A stretch of DNA of 64,000 bases from Tipula vernalis (lineage: Eukaryota; Arthropoda; Insecta; Diptera; Tipulidae): positions 457,265,995 through 457,329,994 of the forward strand of contig OY282558.1 in NCBI GenBank assembly GCA_958295665.1, in the 5' to 3' direction. A program made the position numbers and the translations under genes. Each line of letters opens with the position of its first letter. Position 1 is the first letter of the stretch. The notes under the pieces were generated by a model. That model made no database searches. It had not been told where the DNA came from and was given only the letters and a program-made list of their open reading frames with translations. This document shows positions 37,497 to 47,300 of this stretch, in pieces.

Positions 37497-38130
37497 GCTC
37501 AGCCGATTCAGAGCCGTAAAAATCCAAAATCTGCAATTGTGCTCCGATTGCGGTTCTTGACACCTCAAATGATAGGTCAGGACACCTGTAATTGCTATAC
37601 CATACATTTCGTAGAAAGTTCGATTCAAAGAAAATCACCTTACTATAGCTCAGCCGATTCAGAGCTGTAAAAATCCAAAATCTGCAATTGTGCTCCGATT
37701 GCAGTTCTTGACACCTCAAATGATAGGTCAGGACACCTGTAATTGCTATACCATACATTTCGTAGAAAGTTCGATTCAAAGAAAATCACCTTACTATAGC
37801 TCAGCCGATTCAGAGCTGTAAAAATCCAAAATCTGCAATTGTGCTCCGATTGCGGTTCTTGACACCTCAAATGATAGGTCAGGACACCTGTAATTACTAT
37901 ACCATACATTTCGTAGAAAGTTCGATTCAAAGAAAATCACCTTACTATAGCTCAGCCGATTCAGAGCTGTAAAAATCCAAAATCTGCAATTGTGCTCCGA
38001 TTGCGGTTTTTGATACCTCAAATGATAGGTCTCGGGACCTGTAATTGTTATGCCAAACCGCATTAAAATTGGTTGATTATTTCCATACATTTCACAGAAA
38101 AATCGATTCGAAGAAAATCACCTTACTATA
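37497..38130. repeat. 634-bp A-A-A-B unit, copy 2
   Basis: It has the same monomer order as 36863-37496 (GAGCCG A, GCAG A, ATTACT A, B), but the first A lacks the AGGATACC and TTAGTATA changes. Those changes either arose in copy 1 or were replaced here. Confidence 0.88.
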
Positions 38131-38794
38131 GCTCAGCCGATTCAGAGCCGTAAAAATCCCAAATCTGCAATTGTGCTCCGATTGCGGTTCTTGACACCTC
38201 AAATGATAGGTCAGGACACCTGTAATTGCTATACCATACATTTCGTAGAAAGTTCGATTCAAAGAAAATCACCTTACTATAGCTCAGCCGATTCAGAGCT
38301 GTAAAAATCCAAAATCTGCAATTGTGCTCCGATTGCGGTTTTTGATACCTCAAATGATAGGTCTCGGGACCTGTAATTGTTGTGCCAAACCGCATTAAAA
38401 TTGGTTGATTATTTCCATACATTTCACAGAAAAATCGATTCGAAGAAAATCACCTTACTATAGCTCAGCCGATTCAGAGCTGTAAAAATCCAAAATCTGC
38501 AATTGTGCTCCGATTGCGGTTCTTGACACCTCAAATGATAGGTCAGGACACCTGTAATTGCTATACCATACATTTCGTAGAAAGTTCGATTCAAAGAAAA
38601 TCACCTTACTATAGCTCAGCCGATTCAGAGCTGTAAAAATCCAAAATCTGCAATTGTGCTCCGATTGCGGTTTTTGATACCTCAAATGATAGGTCTCGGG
38701 ACCTGTAATTGTTATGCCAAACCGCATTAAAATTGGTTGATTATTTCCATACATTTCACAGAAAAATCGATTCGAAGAAAATCACCTTACTATA

Positions 38795-40122
38795 GCTCAG
38801 CCGATTCAGAGCCGTAAAAATCCAAAATCTGCAATTGTGCTCCGATTGCGGTTCTTGACACCTCAAATGATAGGTCAGGACACCTGTAATTGCTATACCA
38901 TACATTTCGTAGAAAGTTCGATTCAAAGAAAATCACCTTACTATAGCTCAGCCGATTCAGAGCTGTAAAAATCCAAAATCTGCAATTGTGCTCCGATTGC
39001 GGTTTTTGATACCTCAAATGATAGGTCTCGGGACCTGAAATTGTTGTGCCAAACCGCATTAAAATTGGTTGATTATTTCCATACATTTCACAGAAAAATC
39101 GATTCGAAGAAAATCACCTTACTATAGCTCAGCCGATTCAGAGCCGTAAAAATCCAAAATCTGCAATTGTGCTCCGATTGCGGTTCTTGACACCTCAAAT
39201 GATAGGTCAGGACACCTGTAATTGCTATACCATACATTTCGTAGAAAGTTCGATTCAAAGAAAATCACCTTACTATAGCTCAGCCGATTCAGAGCTGTAA
39301 AAATCCAAAATCTGCAATTGTGCTCCGATTGCGGTTTTTGATACCTCAAATGATAGGTCTCGGGACCTGAAATTGTTGTGCCAAACCGCATTAAAATTGG
39401 TTGATTATTTCCATACATTTCACAGAAAAATCGATTCGAAGAAAATCACCTTACTATAGCTCAGCCGATTCAGAGCCGTAAAAATCCAAAATCTGCAATT
39501 GTGCTCCGATTGCGGTTCTTGACACCTCAAATGATAGGTCAGGACACCTGTAATTGCTATACCATACATTTCGTAGAAAGTTCGATTCAAAGAAAATCAC
39601 CTTACTATAGCTCAGCCGATTCAGAGCTGTAAAAATCCAAAATCTGCAATTGTGCTCCGATTGCGGTTTTTGATACCTCAAATGATAGGTCTCGGGACCT
39701 GAAATTGTTGTGCCAAACCGCATTAAAATTGGTTGATTATTTCCATACATTTCACAGAAAAATCGATTCGAAGAAAATCACCTTACTATAGCTCAGCCGA
39801 TTCAGAGCCGTAAAAATCCAAAATCTGCAATTGTGCTCCGATTGCGGTTCTTGACACCTCAAATGATAGGTCAGGACACCTGTAATTGCTATACCATACA
39901 TTTCGTAGAAAGTTCGATTCAAAGAAAATCACCTTACTATAGCTCAGCCGATTCAGAGCTGTAAAAATCCAAAATCTGCAATTGTGCTCCGATTGCGGTT
40001 TTTGATACCTCAAATGATAGGTCTCGGGACCTGAAATTGTTGTGCCAAACCGCATTAAAATTGGTTGATTATTTCCATACATTTCACAGAAAAATCGATT
40101 CGAAGAAAATCACCTTACTATA
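38795..40122. repeat. Four identical-type dimers (GAGCCG A + TTGTGCC B)
   Basis: Four dimers in direct succession share A with GAGCCG and B with CCTGAAATTGTTGTGCC. The combination is also found singly at 32396, 32728, 33392, 42175 and 45665. This is a local run of one dimer type. Confidence 0.85.
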
Positions 40123-40424
40123 GCTCAGCCGATTCAGAGCCGTAAAAATCCAAAATCTGCAATTGTGCTCCGATTGCGGTTCTTGACACCTCAAATGATA
40201 GGTCAGGACACCTGTAATTGCTATACCATACATTTCGTAGAAAGTTCGATTCAAAGAAAATCACCTTACTATAGCTCAGCCGATTCAGAGCTGTAAAAAT
40301 CCAAAATCTGCAATTGTGCTCCGATTGCGGTTCTTGACACCTCAAATGATAGGTCAGGACACCTGTAATTGCTATACCATACATTTCGTAGAAAGTTCGA
40401 TTCAAAGAAAATCACCTTACTATA
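40123..40424. repeat. A-A pair before the rearranged region
   Basis: Two A monomers start at 40123 (GAGCCG) and 40274. They lead directly into the abnormal B at 40425. Confidence 0.9.
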
Positions 40425-40615
40425 GCTCAGCTAGCTCAGCTATATTCAGAGCTGTAAAAATCCAAAATCTGCAATTGTGCTCCGATTGCGGTTTTTGATA
40501 CCTCAAATGATAGGTCTCGGGACCTGTAATTGTTATGCCAAACCGCATTAAAATTGGTTGATTATTTCCATACATTTCACAGAAAAATCGATTCGAAGAA
40601 AATCACCTTACTATA
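40425..40615 (+). repeat. B monomer with a 10-bp gain at the D-arm-like motif
   Basis: This B is 191 bp. In place of GCTCAGCCGATTCAG it reads GCTCAGCTAGCTCAGCTATATTCAG in effect: the word TAGCTCAGC is repeated and CCG is replaced. A small templated duplication at the start of the monomer is the simplest reading. It disrupts the tRNA-like motif. Confidence 0.88.
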
Positions 40616-40846
40616 GCTCAGCCGATTCAGAGCTGTAAAAATCCAAAATCTGCAATTGTGCTCCGATTGCGGTTCTTGACACCTCAAATGATAGGTCAGG
40701 ACACCTGTAATTGAGATTGCGGTTTTTGATACCTCAAATGATAGGTCTCGGGACCTGAAATTGTTATGCCAAACCGCATTAAAATTGGTTGATTATTTCC
40801 ATACATTTCACAGAAAAATCGATTCGAAGAAAATCACCTTACTATA
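40616..40846 (+). repeat. Fused A/B monomer with 101-bp net deletion
   Basis: 98 bp of A (to CCTGTAATTG) are joined to B from GATTGCGGTTTTT onward, with one extra A base at the joint near 40714. The whole is 231 bp where A plus B should be 332. There is no long homology at the joint, so end joining is more likely than unequal crossing-over. Confidence 0.88.
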
Positions 40847-43088
40847 GCTCAGCCGATTCAGAGCTGTAAAAATCCAAAATCTGCAATTGTGCTCCGATTG
40901 CGGTTCTTGACACCTCAAATGATAGGTCAGGACACCTGTAATTGCTATACCATACATTTCGTAGAAAGTTCGATTCAAAGAAAATCACCTTACTATAGCT
41001 CAGCCGATTCAGAGCTGTAAAAATCCAAAATCTGCAATTGTGCTCCGATTGCGGTTTTTGATACCTCAAATGATAGGTCTCGGGACCTGAAATTGTTGTG
41101 CCAAACCGCATTAAAATTGGTTGATTATTTCCATACATTTCACAGAAAAATCGATTCGAAGAAAATCACCTTACTATAGCTCAGCCGATTCAGAGCTGTA
41201 AAAATCCAAAATCTGCAATTGTGCTCCGATTGCGGTTCTTGACACCTCAAATGATAGGTCAGGACACCTGTAATTGCTATACCATACATTTCGTAGAAAG
41301 TTCGATTCAAAGAAAATCACCTTACTATAGCTCAGCCGATTCAGAGCTGTAAAAATCCAAAATCTGCAATTGTGCTCCGATTGCGGTTTTTGATACCTCA
41401 AATGATAGGTCTCGGGACCTGTAATTGTTATGCCAAACCGCATTAAAATTGGTTGATTATTTCCATACATTTCACAGAAAAATCGATTCGAAGAAAATCA
41501 CCTTACTATAGCTCAGCCGATTCAGAGCTGTAAAAATCCAAAATCTGCAATTGTGCTCCGATTGCGGTTCTTGACACCTCAAATGATAGGTCAGGACACC
41601 TGTAATTGCTATACCATACATTTCGTAGAAAGTTCGATTCAAAGAAAATCACCTTACTATAGCTCAGCCGATTCAGAGCTGTAAAAATCCAAAATCTGCA
41701 ATTGTGCTCCGATTGCGGTTTTTGATACCTCAAATGATAGGTCTCGGGACCTGAAATTGTTATGCCAAACCGCATTAAAATTGGTTGATTATTTCCATAC
41801 ATTTCACAGAAAAATCGATTCGAAGAAAATCACCTTACTATAGCTCAGCCGATTCAGAGCTGTAAAAATCCAAAATCTGCAATTGTGCTCCGATTGCGGT
41901 TCTTGACACCTCAAATGATAGGTCAGGACACCTGTAATTGCTATACCATACATTTCGTAGAAAGTTCGATTCAAAGAAAATCACCTTACTATAGCTCAGC
42001 CGATTCAGAGCTGTAAAAATCCAAAATCTGCAATTGTGCTCCGATTGCGGTTTTTGATACCTCAAATGATAGGTCTCGGGACCTGTAATTGTTATGCCAA
42101 ACCGCATTAAAATTGGTTGATTATTTCCATACATTTCACAGAAAAATCGATTCGAAGAAAATCACCTTACTATAGCTCAGCCGATTCAGAGCCGTAAAAA
42201 TCCAAAATCTGCAATTGTGCTCCGATTGCGGTTCTTGACACCTCAAATGATAGGTCAGGACACCTGTAATTGCTATACCATACATTTCGTAGAAAGTTCG
42301 ATTCAAAGAAAATCACCTTACTATAGCTCAGCCGATTCAGAGCTGTAAAAATCCAAAATCTGCAATTGTGCTCCGATTGCGGTTTTTGATACCTCAAATG
42401 ATAGGTCTCGGGACCTGAAATTGTTGTGCCAAACCGCATTAAAATTGGTTGATTATTTCCATACATTTCACAGAAAAATCGATTCGAAGAAAATCACCTT
42501 ACTATAGCTCAGCCGATTCAGAGCTGTAAAAATCCAAAATCTGCAATTGTGCTCCGATTGCGGTTCTTGACACCTCAAATGATAGGTCAGGACACCTGTA
42601 ATTACTATACCATACATTTCGTAGAAAGTTCGATTCAAAGAAAATCACCTTACTATAGCTCAGCCGATTCAGAGCTGTAAAAATCCAAAATCTGCAATTG
42701 TGCTCCGATTGCGGTTTTTGATACCTCAAATGATAGGTCTCGGGACCTGTAATTGTTATGCCAAACCGCATTAAAATTGGTTGATTATTTCCATACATTT
42801 CACAGAAAAATCGATTCGAAGAAAATCACCTTACTATAGCTCAGCCGATTCAGAGCTGTAAAAATCCAAAATCTGCAATTGTGCTCCGATTGCGGTTCTT
42901 GACACCTCAAATGATAGGTCAGGACACCTGTAATTACTATACCATACATTTCGTAGAAAGTTCGATTCAAAGAAAATCACCTTACTATAGCTCAGCCGAT
43001 TCAGAGCTGTAAAAATCCAAAATCTGCAATTGTGCTCCGATTGCGGTTTTTGATACCTCAAATGATAGGTCTCGGGACCTGTAATTGT

Positions 43089-43101
43089 TATGCCAAACCG
43101 C
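43089..43101 (+). repeat. Target-site duplication, 5' copy
   Basis: TATGCCAAACCGC ends the satellite before the insertion and is repeated at 43772-43784. The 13 bp include one or two bases that could belong to the AAT tail on the other side, so 12 bp is the safe minimum. Confidence 0.92.
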
Positions 43102-43110
43102 TCACGTGAG
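43101..43110. other. CTCACGTGAG palindrome across the 5' junction
   Basis: A perfect 10-bp palindrome whose first base is the last base of the satellite target. Its core is the E-box CACGTG. Because one base comes from the target, the element itself brings TCACGTGAG. This may be chance or a promoter element at the 5' end of the retroelement. Confidence 0.6.
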
Positions 43111-43150
43111 CTGTTCTGGTCTTGTCATTAGGCAGCTGCGTGATGGGTAC

Positions 43151-43180
43151 AATTGTGTAAGGGGTAACCTGTTCACAATT
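43151..43180 (+). other. Inverted repeat in the element's 5' region
   Basis: AATTGTG (43151-43157) and CACAATT (43174-43180) are a perfect 7-bp inverted repeat with a 16-base loop. In RNA this would be a modest hairpin near the 5' end of the element. Confidence 0.6.
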
Positions 43181-43231
43181 CGCAAGTGTACGTACTGCCT
43201 CCTCGTGGCAACCACTGGTAACTAAGTCCAC

Positions 43232-43258
43232 TTGGCACATTTTTGGCCATTTGGCACA
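43232..43258 (+). repeat. Short direct repeat TTGGCACA
   Basis: TTGGCACA occurs at 43232-43239 and again at 43251-43258. It is too short to show duplication, and no function is suggested. Confidence 0.5.
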
Positions 43259-43339
43259 GGCTAAAGTACGGCGCTAAAGGAGAAAACCTTGACAAAAAAC
43301 CCTAATCTAAGGTGGAACAGCATATGCCGAAAGATGAAT

Positions 43340-43359
43340 GGCTGATAGGTTAATCAGCC
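43340..43359 (+). other. Hairpin GGCTGAT-loop-ATCAGCC
   Basis: A perfect 7-bp stem (43340-43346 with 43353-43359) and a 6-base loop AGGTTA, just before the ATG of the open frame at 43366. Its position suggests a structured leader or translation-control element of the retroelement. No T-run follows it, so it does not look like a terminator. Confidence 0.6.
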
Positions 43360-43365
43360 CAAAAT

Positions 43366-43689
43366 ATGCGGACTCTGGAAACCAGGCACCCTCCAGTTTT
43401 ATTTAGCCTTCCTGTAATAAAGCTGGGTGACCTACAGGTGATTTGCAATTCCGAGCAACTCGTAAGAGTAAAATCAAACGGAATACGGGGCAGGAGTAGG
43501 AATATACGAGAGTGGGACAACCCTCTCGAGGTCCTTGAGCTCCAATGCTACCGTCTTTCTAGCGGAACTACATGCTGTAGTAAACATCTAGGAGGGAGAG
43601 CAATAAGCCCAGATAGTATGTATCACGTACCGGGAGGCAGTATCGCCAGGTTCAATAAGAACCTGAATATTGACTGGACGGATAATTAA
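43366..43689 (+). CDS. 107-codon open frame in the retroelement, unassigned
   Basis: The frame starts at the ATG 7 bases after the hairpin and ends at TAA (43687-43689), leaving about 80 bases of 3' UTR before the AAT tail. The product is rich in Arg, Ser, Leu and Asn, has four Cys (residues 27, 61, 69, 70) without zinc-finger spacing, and has no signal peptide, membrane segment, YADD box or nuclease motif. I do not recognise it. It could be the joined start and end of a retroelement ORF left by internal deletion, since its end (NIDWTDN) lies where a parent ORF would stop just before a 3' UTR. It could also be a chance frame. If real, it is unlikely to be an active enzyme. Confidence 0.35.
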   Translation: MRTLETRHPPVLFSLPVIKLGDLQVICNSEQLVRVKSNGIRGRSRNIREWDNPLEVLELQCYRLSSGTTCCSKHLGGRAISPDSMYHVPGGSIARFNKNLNIDWTDN

Positions 43690-43757
43690 GCAGGGGCCAG
43701 CACAATAGATCTTTTAGGTCGCAGTGCGAAGTGGCTGATCGCCCGCATGGCCTCCCC
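43690..43757 (+). other. 3' UTR of the retroelement
   Basis: A GC-rich stretch from the stop codon to the AAT tail, including GGTCGCAGTGCGAAG and a weak GCGA/TCGC stem near 43717-43742. In non-LTR elements this part is what the partner reverse transcriptase recognises, so it is the best piece for finding the parent family. Confidence 0.6.
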
Positions 43758-43772
43758 AATAATAATAATAAT
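43758..43772 (+). repeat. (AAT)5 tail of the retroelement
   Basis: Five AAT units follow CCTCCCC and run into the 3' target copy; the last T overlaps it. Short simple-repeat tails in place of poly(A) are known in several non-LTR clades of insects, including I-like elements. This supports plus-strand orientation of the element. Confidence 0.88.
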
Positions 43773-43784
43773 ATGCCAAACCGC
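43772..43784 (+). repeat. Target-site duplication, 3' copy
   Basis: TATGCCAAACCGC repeats 43089-43101 exactly. The B monomer then continues for 69 bp to 43853. With the 112 bp before the insertion this gives 181, so no satellite bases were lost. Confidence 0.92.
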
Positions 43785-43853
43785 ATTAAAATTGGTTGAT
43801 TATTTCCATACATTTCACAGAAAAATCGATTCGAAGAAAATCACCTTACTATA

Positions 43854-44336
43854 GCTCAGCCGATTCAGAGCTGTAAAAATCCAAAATCTGCAATTGTGCT
43901 CCGATTGCGGTTCTTGACACCTCAAATGATAGGTCAGGACACCTGTAATTACTATACCATACATTTCGTAGAAAGTTCGATTCAAAGAAAATCACCTTAC
44001 TATAGCTCAGCCGATTCAGAGCTGTAAAAATCCAAAATCTGCAATTGTGCTCCGATTGCGGTTCTTGACACCTCAAATGATAGGTCAGGACACCTGTAAT
44101 TGCTATACCATACATTTCGTAGAAAGTTCGATTCAAAGAAAATCACCTTACTATAGCTCAGCCGATTCAGAGCTGTAAAAATCCAAAATCTGCAATTGTG
44201 CTCCGATTGCGGTTTTTGATACCTCAAATGATAGGTCTCGGGACCTGTAATTGTTATGCCAAACCGCATTAAAATTGGTTGATTATTTCCATACATTTCA
44301 CAGAAAAATCGATTCGAAGAAAATCACCTTACTATA
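43854..44336. repeat. A-A-B trimer directly after the interrupted B
   Basis: A at 43854 (ATTACTATACC) and 44005, then B. It follows the interrupted B monomer, so the array beyond the retroelement starts with an irregular unit. Confidence 0.9.
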
Positions 44337-47300
44337 GCTCAGCCGATTCAGAGCCGTAAAAATCCAAAATCTGCAATTGTGCTCCGATTGCGGTTCTTGA
44401 CACCTCAAATGATAGGTCAGGACACCTGTAATTGCTATACCATACATTTCGTAGAAAGTTCGATTCAAAGAAAATCACCTTACTATAGCTCAGCCGATTC
44501 AGAGCTGTAAAAATCCAAAATCTGCAATTGTGCTCCGATTGCGGTTTTTGATACCTCAAATGATAGGTCTCGGGACCTGAAATTGTTATGCCAAACCGCA
44601 TTAAAATTGGTTGATTATTTCCATACATTTCACAGAAAAATCGATTCGAAGAAAATCACCTTACTATAGCTCAGCCGATTCAGAGCTGTAAAAATCCAAA
44701 ATCTGCAATTGTGCTCCGATTGCGGTTCTTGACACCTCAAATGATAGGTCAGGACACCTGTAATTGCTATACCATACATTTCGTAGAAAGTTCGATTCAA
44801 AGAAAATCACCTTACTATAGCTCAGCCGATTCAGAGCTGTAAAAATCCAAAATCTGCAATTGTGCTCCGATTGCGGTTTTTGATACCTCAAATGATAGGT
44901 CTCGGGACCTGAAATTGTTGTGCCAAACCGCATTAAAATTGGTTGATTATTTCCATACATTTCACAGAAAAATCGATTCGAAGAAAATCACCTTACTATA
45001 GCTCAGCCGATTCAGAGCTGTAAAAATCCAAAATCTGCAATTGTGCTCCGATTGCGGTTCTTGACACCTCAAATGATAGGTCAGGACACCTGTAATTGCT
45101 ATACCATACATTTCGTAGAAAGTTCGATTCAAAGAAAATCACCTTACTATAGCTCAGCCGATTCAGAGCTGTAAAAATCCAAAATCTGCAATTGTGCTCC
45201 GATTGCGGTTTTTGATACCTCAAATGATAGGTCTCGGGACCTGTAATTGTTATGCCAAACCGCATTAAAATTGGTTGATTATTTCCATACATTTCACAGA
45301 AAAATCGATTCGAAGAAAATCACCTTACTATAGCTCAGCCGATTCAGAGCTGTAAAAATCCAAAATCTGCAATTGTGCTCCGATTGCGGTTCTTGACACC
45401 TCAAATGATAGGTCAGGACACCTGTAATTGCTATACCATACATTTCGTAGAAAGTTCGATTCAAAGAAAATCACCTTACTATAGCTCAGCCGATTCAGAG
45501 CTGTAAAAATCCAAAATCTGCAATTGTGCTCCGATTGCGGTTTTTGATACCTCAAATGATAGGTCTCGGGACCTGTAATTGTTATGCCAAACCGCATTAA
45601 AATTGGTTGATTATTTCCATACATTTCACAGAAAAATCGATTCGAAGAAAATCACCTTACTATAGCTCAGCCGATTCAGAGCCGTAAAAATCCAAAATCT
45701 GCAATTGTGCTCCGATTGCGGTTCTTGACACCTCAAATGATAGGTCAGGACACCTGTAATTGCTATACCATACATTTCGTAGAAAGTTCGATTCAAAGAA
45801 AATCACCTTACTATAGCTCAGCCGATTCAGAGCTGTAAAAATCCAAAATCTGCAATTGTGCTCCGATTGCGGTTTTTGATACCTCAAATGATAGGTCTCG
45901 GGACCTGAAATTGTTGTGCCAAACCGCATTAAAATTGGTTGATTATTTCCATACATTTCACAGAAAAATCGATTCGAAGAAAATCACCTTACTATAGCTC
46001 AGCCGATTCAGAGCTGTAAAAATCCAAAATCTGCAATTGTGCTCCGATTGCGGTTCTTGACACCTCAAATGATAGGTCAGGACACCTGTAATTACTATAC
46101 CATACATTTCGTAGAAAGTTCGATTCAAAGAAAATCACCTTACTATAGCTCAGCCGATTCAGAGCTGTAAAAATCCAAAATCTGCAATTGTGCTCCGATT
46201 GCGGTTTTTGATACCTCAAATGATAGGTCTCGGGACCTGTAATTGTTATGCCAAACCGCATTAAAATTGGTTGATTATTTCCATACATTTCACAGAAAAA
46301 TCGATTCGAAGAAAATCACCTTACTATAGCTCAGCCGATTCAGAGCTGTAAAAATCCAAAATCTGCAATTGTGCTCCGATTGCGGTTCTTGACACCTCAA
46401 ATGATAGGTCAGGACACCTGTAATTACTATACCATACATTTCGTAGAAAGTTCGATTCAAAGAAAATCACCTTACTATAGCTCAGCCGATTCAGAGCTGT
46501 AAAAATCCAAAATCTGCAATTGTGCTCCGATTGCGGTTTTTGATACCTCAAATGATAGGTCTCGGGACCTGTAATTGTTATGCCAAACCGCATTAAAATT
46601 GGTTGATTATTTCCATACATTTCACAGAAAAATCGATTCGAAGAAAATCTCCTTACTATAGCTCAGCCGATTCAGAGCCGTAAAAATCCAAAATCTGCAA
46701 TTGTGCTCCGATTGCGGTTCTTGACACCTCAAATGATAGGTCAGGACACCTGTAATTGCTATACCATACATTTCGTAGAAAGTTCGATTCAAAGAAAATC
46801 ACCTTACTATAGCTCAGCCGATTCAGAGCTGTAAAAATCCAAAATCTGCAATTGTGCTCCGATTGCGGTTTTTGATACCTCAAATGATAGGTCTCGGGAC
46901 CTGTAATTGTTATGCCAAACCGCATTAAAATTGGTTGATTATTTCCATACATTTCACAGAAAAATCGATTCGAAGAAAATCACCTTACTATAGCTCAGCC
47001 GATTCAGAGCCGTAAAAATCCAAAATCTGCAATTGTGCTCCGATTGCGGTTCTTGACACCTCAAATGATAGGTCAGGACACCTGTAATTGCTATACCATA
47101 CATTTCGTAGAAAGTTCGATTCAAAGAAAATCACCTTACTATAGCTCAGCCGATTCAGAGCTGTAAAAATCCAAAATCTGCAATTGTGCTCCGATTGCGG
47201 TTTTTGATACCTCAAATGATAGGTCTCGGGACCTGTAATTGTTATGCCAAACCGCATTAAAATTGGTTGATTATTTCCATACATTTCACAGAAAAATCGA

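Larger units (their letters stand above)
1..43101. repeat. Satellite array, left part (332-bp A-B dimers)
   Basis: Continuous head-to-tail satellite. The dominant period is 332 bp, made of a 151-bp A and a 181-bp B monomer, all in the same orientation. The array is already running at base 1, inside a B monomer, and continues to the insertion at 43101. Departures from the period are whole monomers (+151 or +181), A/B chimeras, or small indels (+4 at 9040, 10372, 22366, 22853 and 25302; -18 near 11130; -3 near 18558; -1 near 14935 and 56744). Most dimers differ by only a few substitutions, so the array is highly homogenised. No gene is supported in it. The genomic location (pericentromere, centromere, sex or B chromosome) cannot be told from the window. 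Confidence 0.98.
43102..43771 (+). mobile_element. Short non-LTR-like retroelement inserted in satellite
   Basis: This is the only non-satellite sequence in the window, and it is visibly richer in G+C. It has no terminal inverted or long terminal repeats, ends in an (AAT)5 tail and is flanked by a 13-bp duplication of the satellite. These are the marks of target-primed reverse transcription as used by non-LTR elements. At 670 bp it is too short for a full element, and its one open frame shows no reverse transcriptase or endonuclease motif, so it should be a truncated or internally deleted copy, or a non-autonomous family moved by a partner. The 5' part has two clear hairpins (43151-43180, 43340-43359), which fits a kept 5' UTR better than a 5' truncation. 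The family is not recognised. Confidence 0.82.

Noticed and set aside
1..43101. CRISPR array
   Set aside because: The units have regular spacing, but there are no unique spacers: the whole 332 bp repeats, and the unit is far too long.
43102..43771. DNA transposon or LTR element
   Set aside because: There are no terminal inverted repeats or LTRs. The AAT tail on one side only and a 13-bp target duplication fit target-primed insertion better.
43102..43771. tRNA- or 5S-headed SINE
   Set aside because: I found no convincing A-box/B-box pair at the 5' end of the element, and the open frame and structured leader fit a LINE derivative better. It is not fully excluded without a search.
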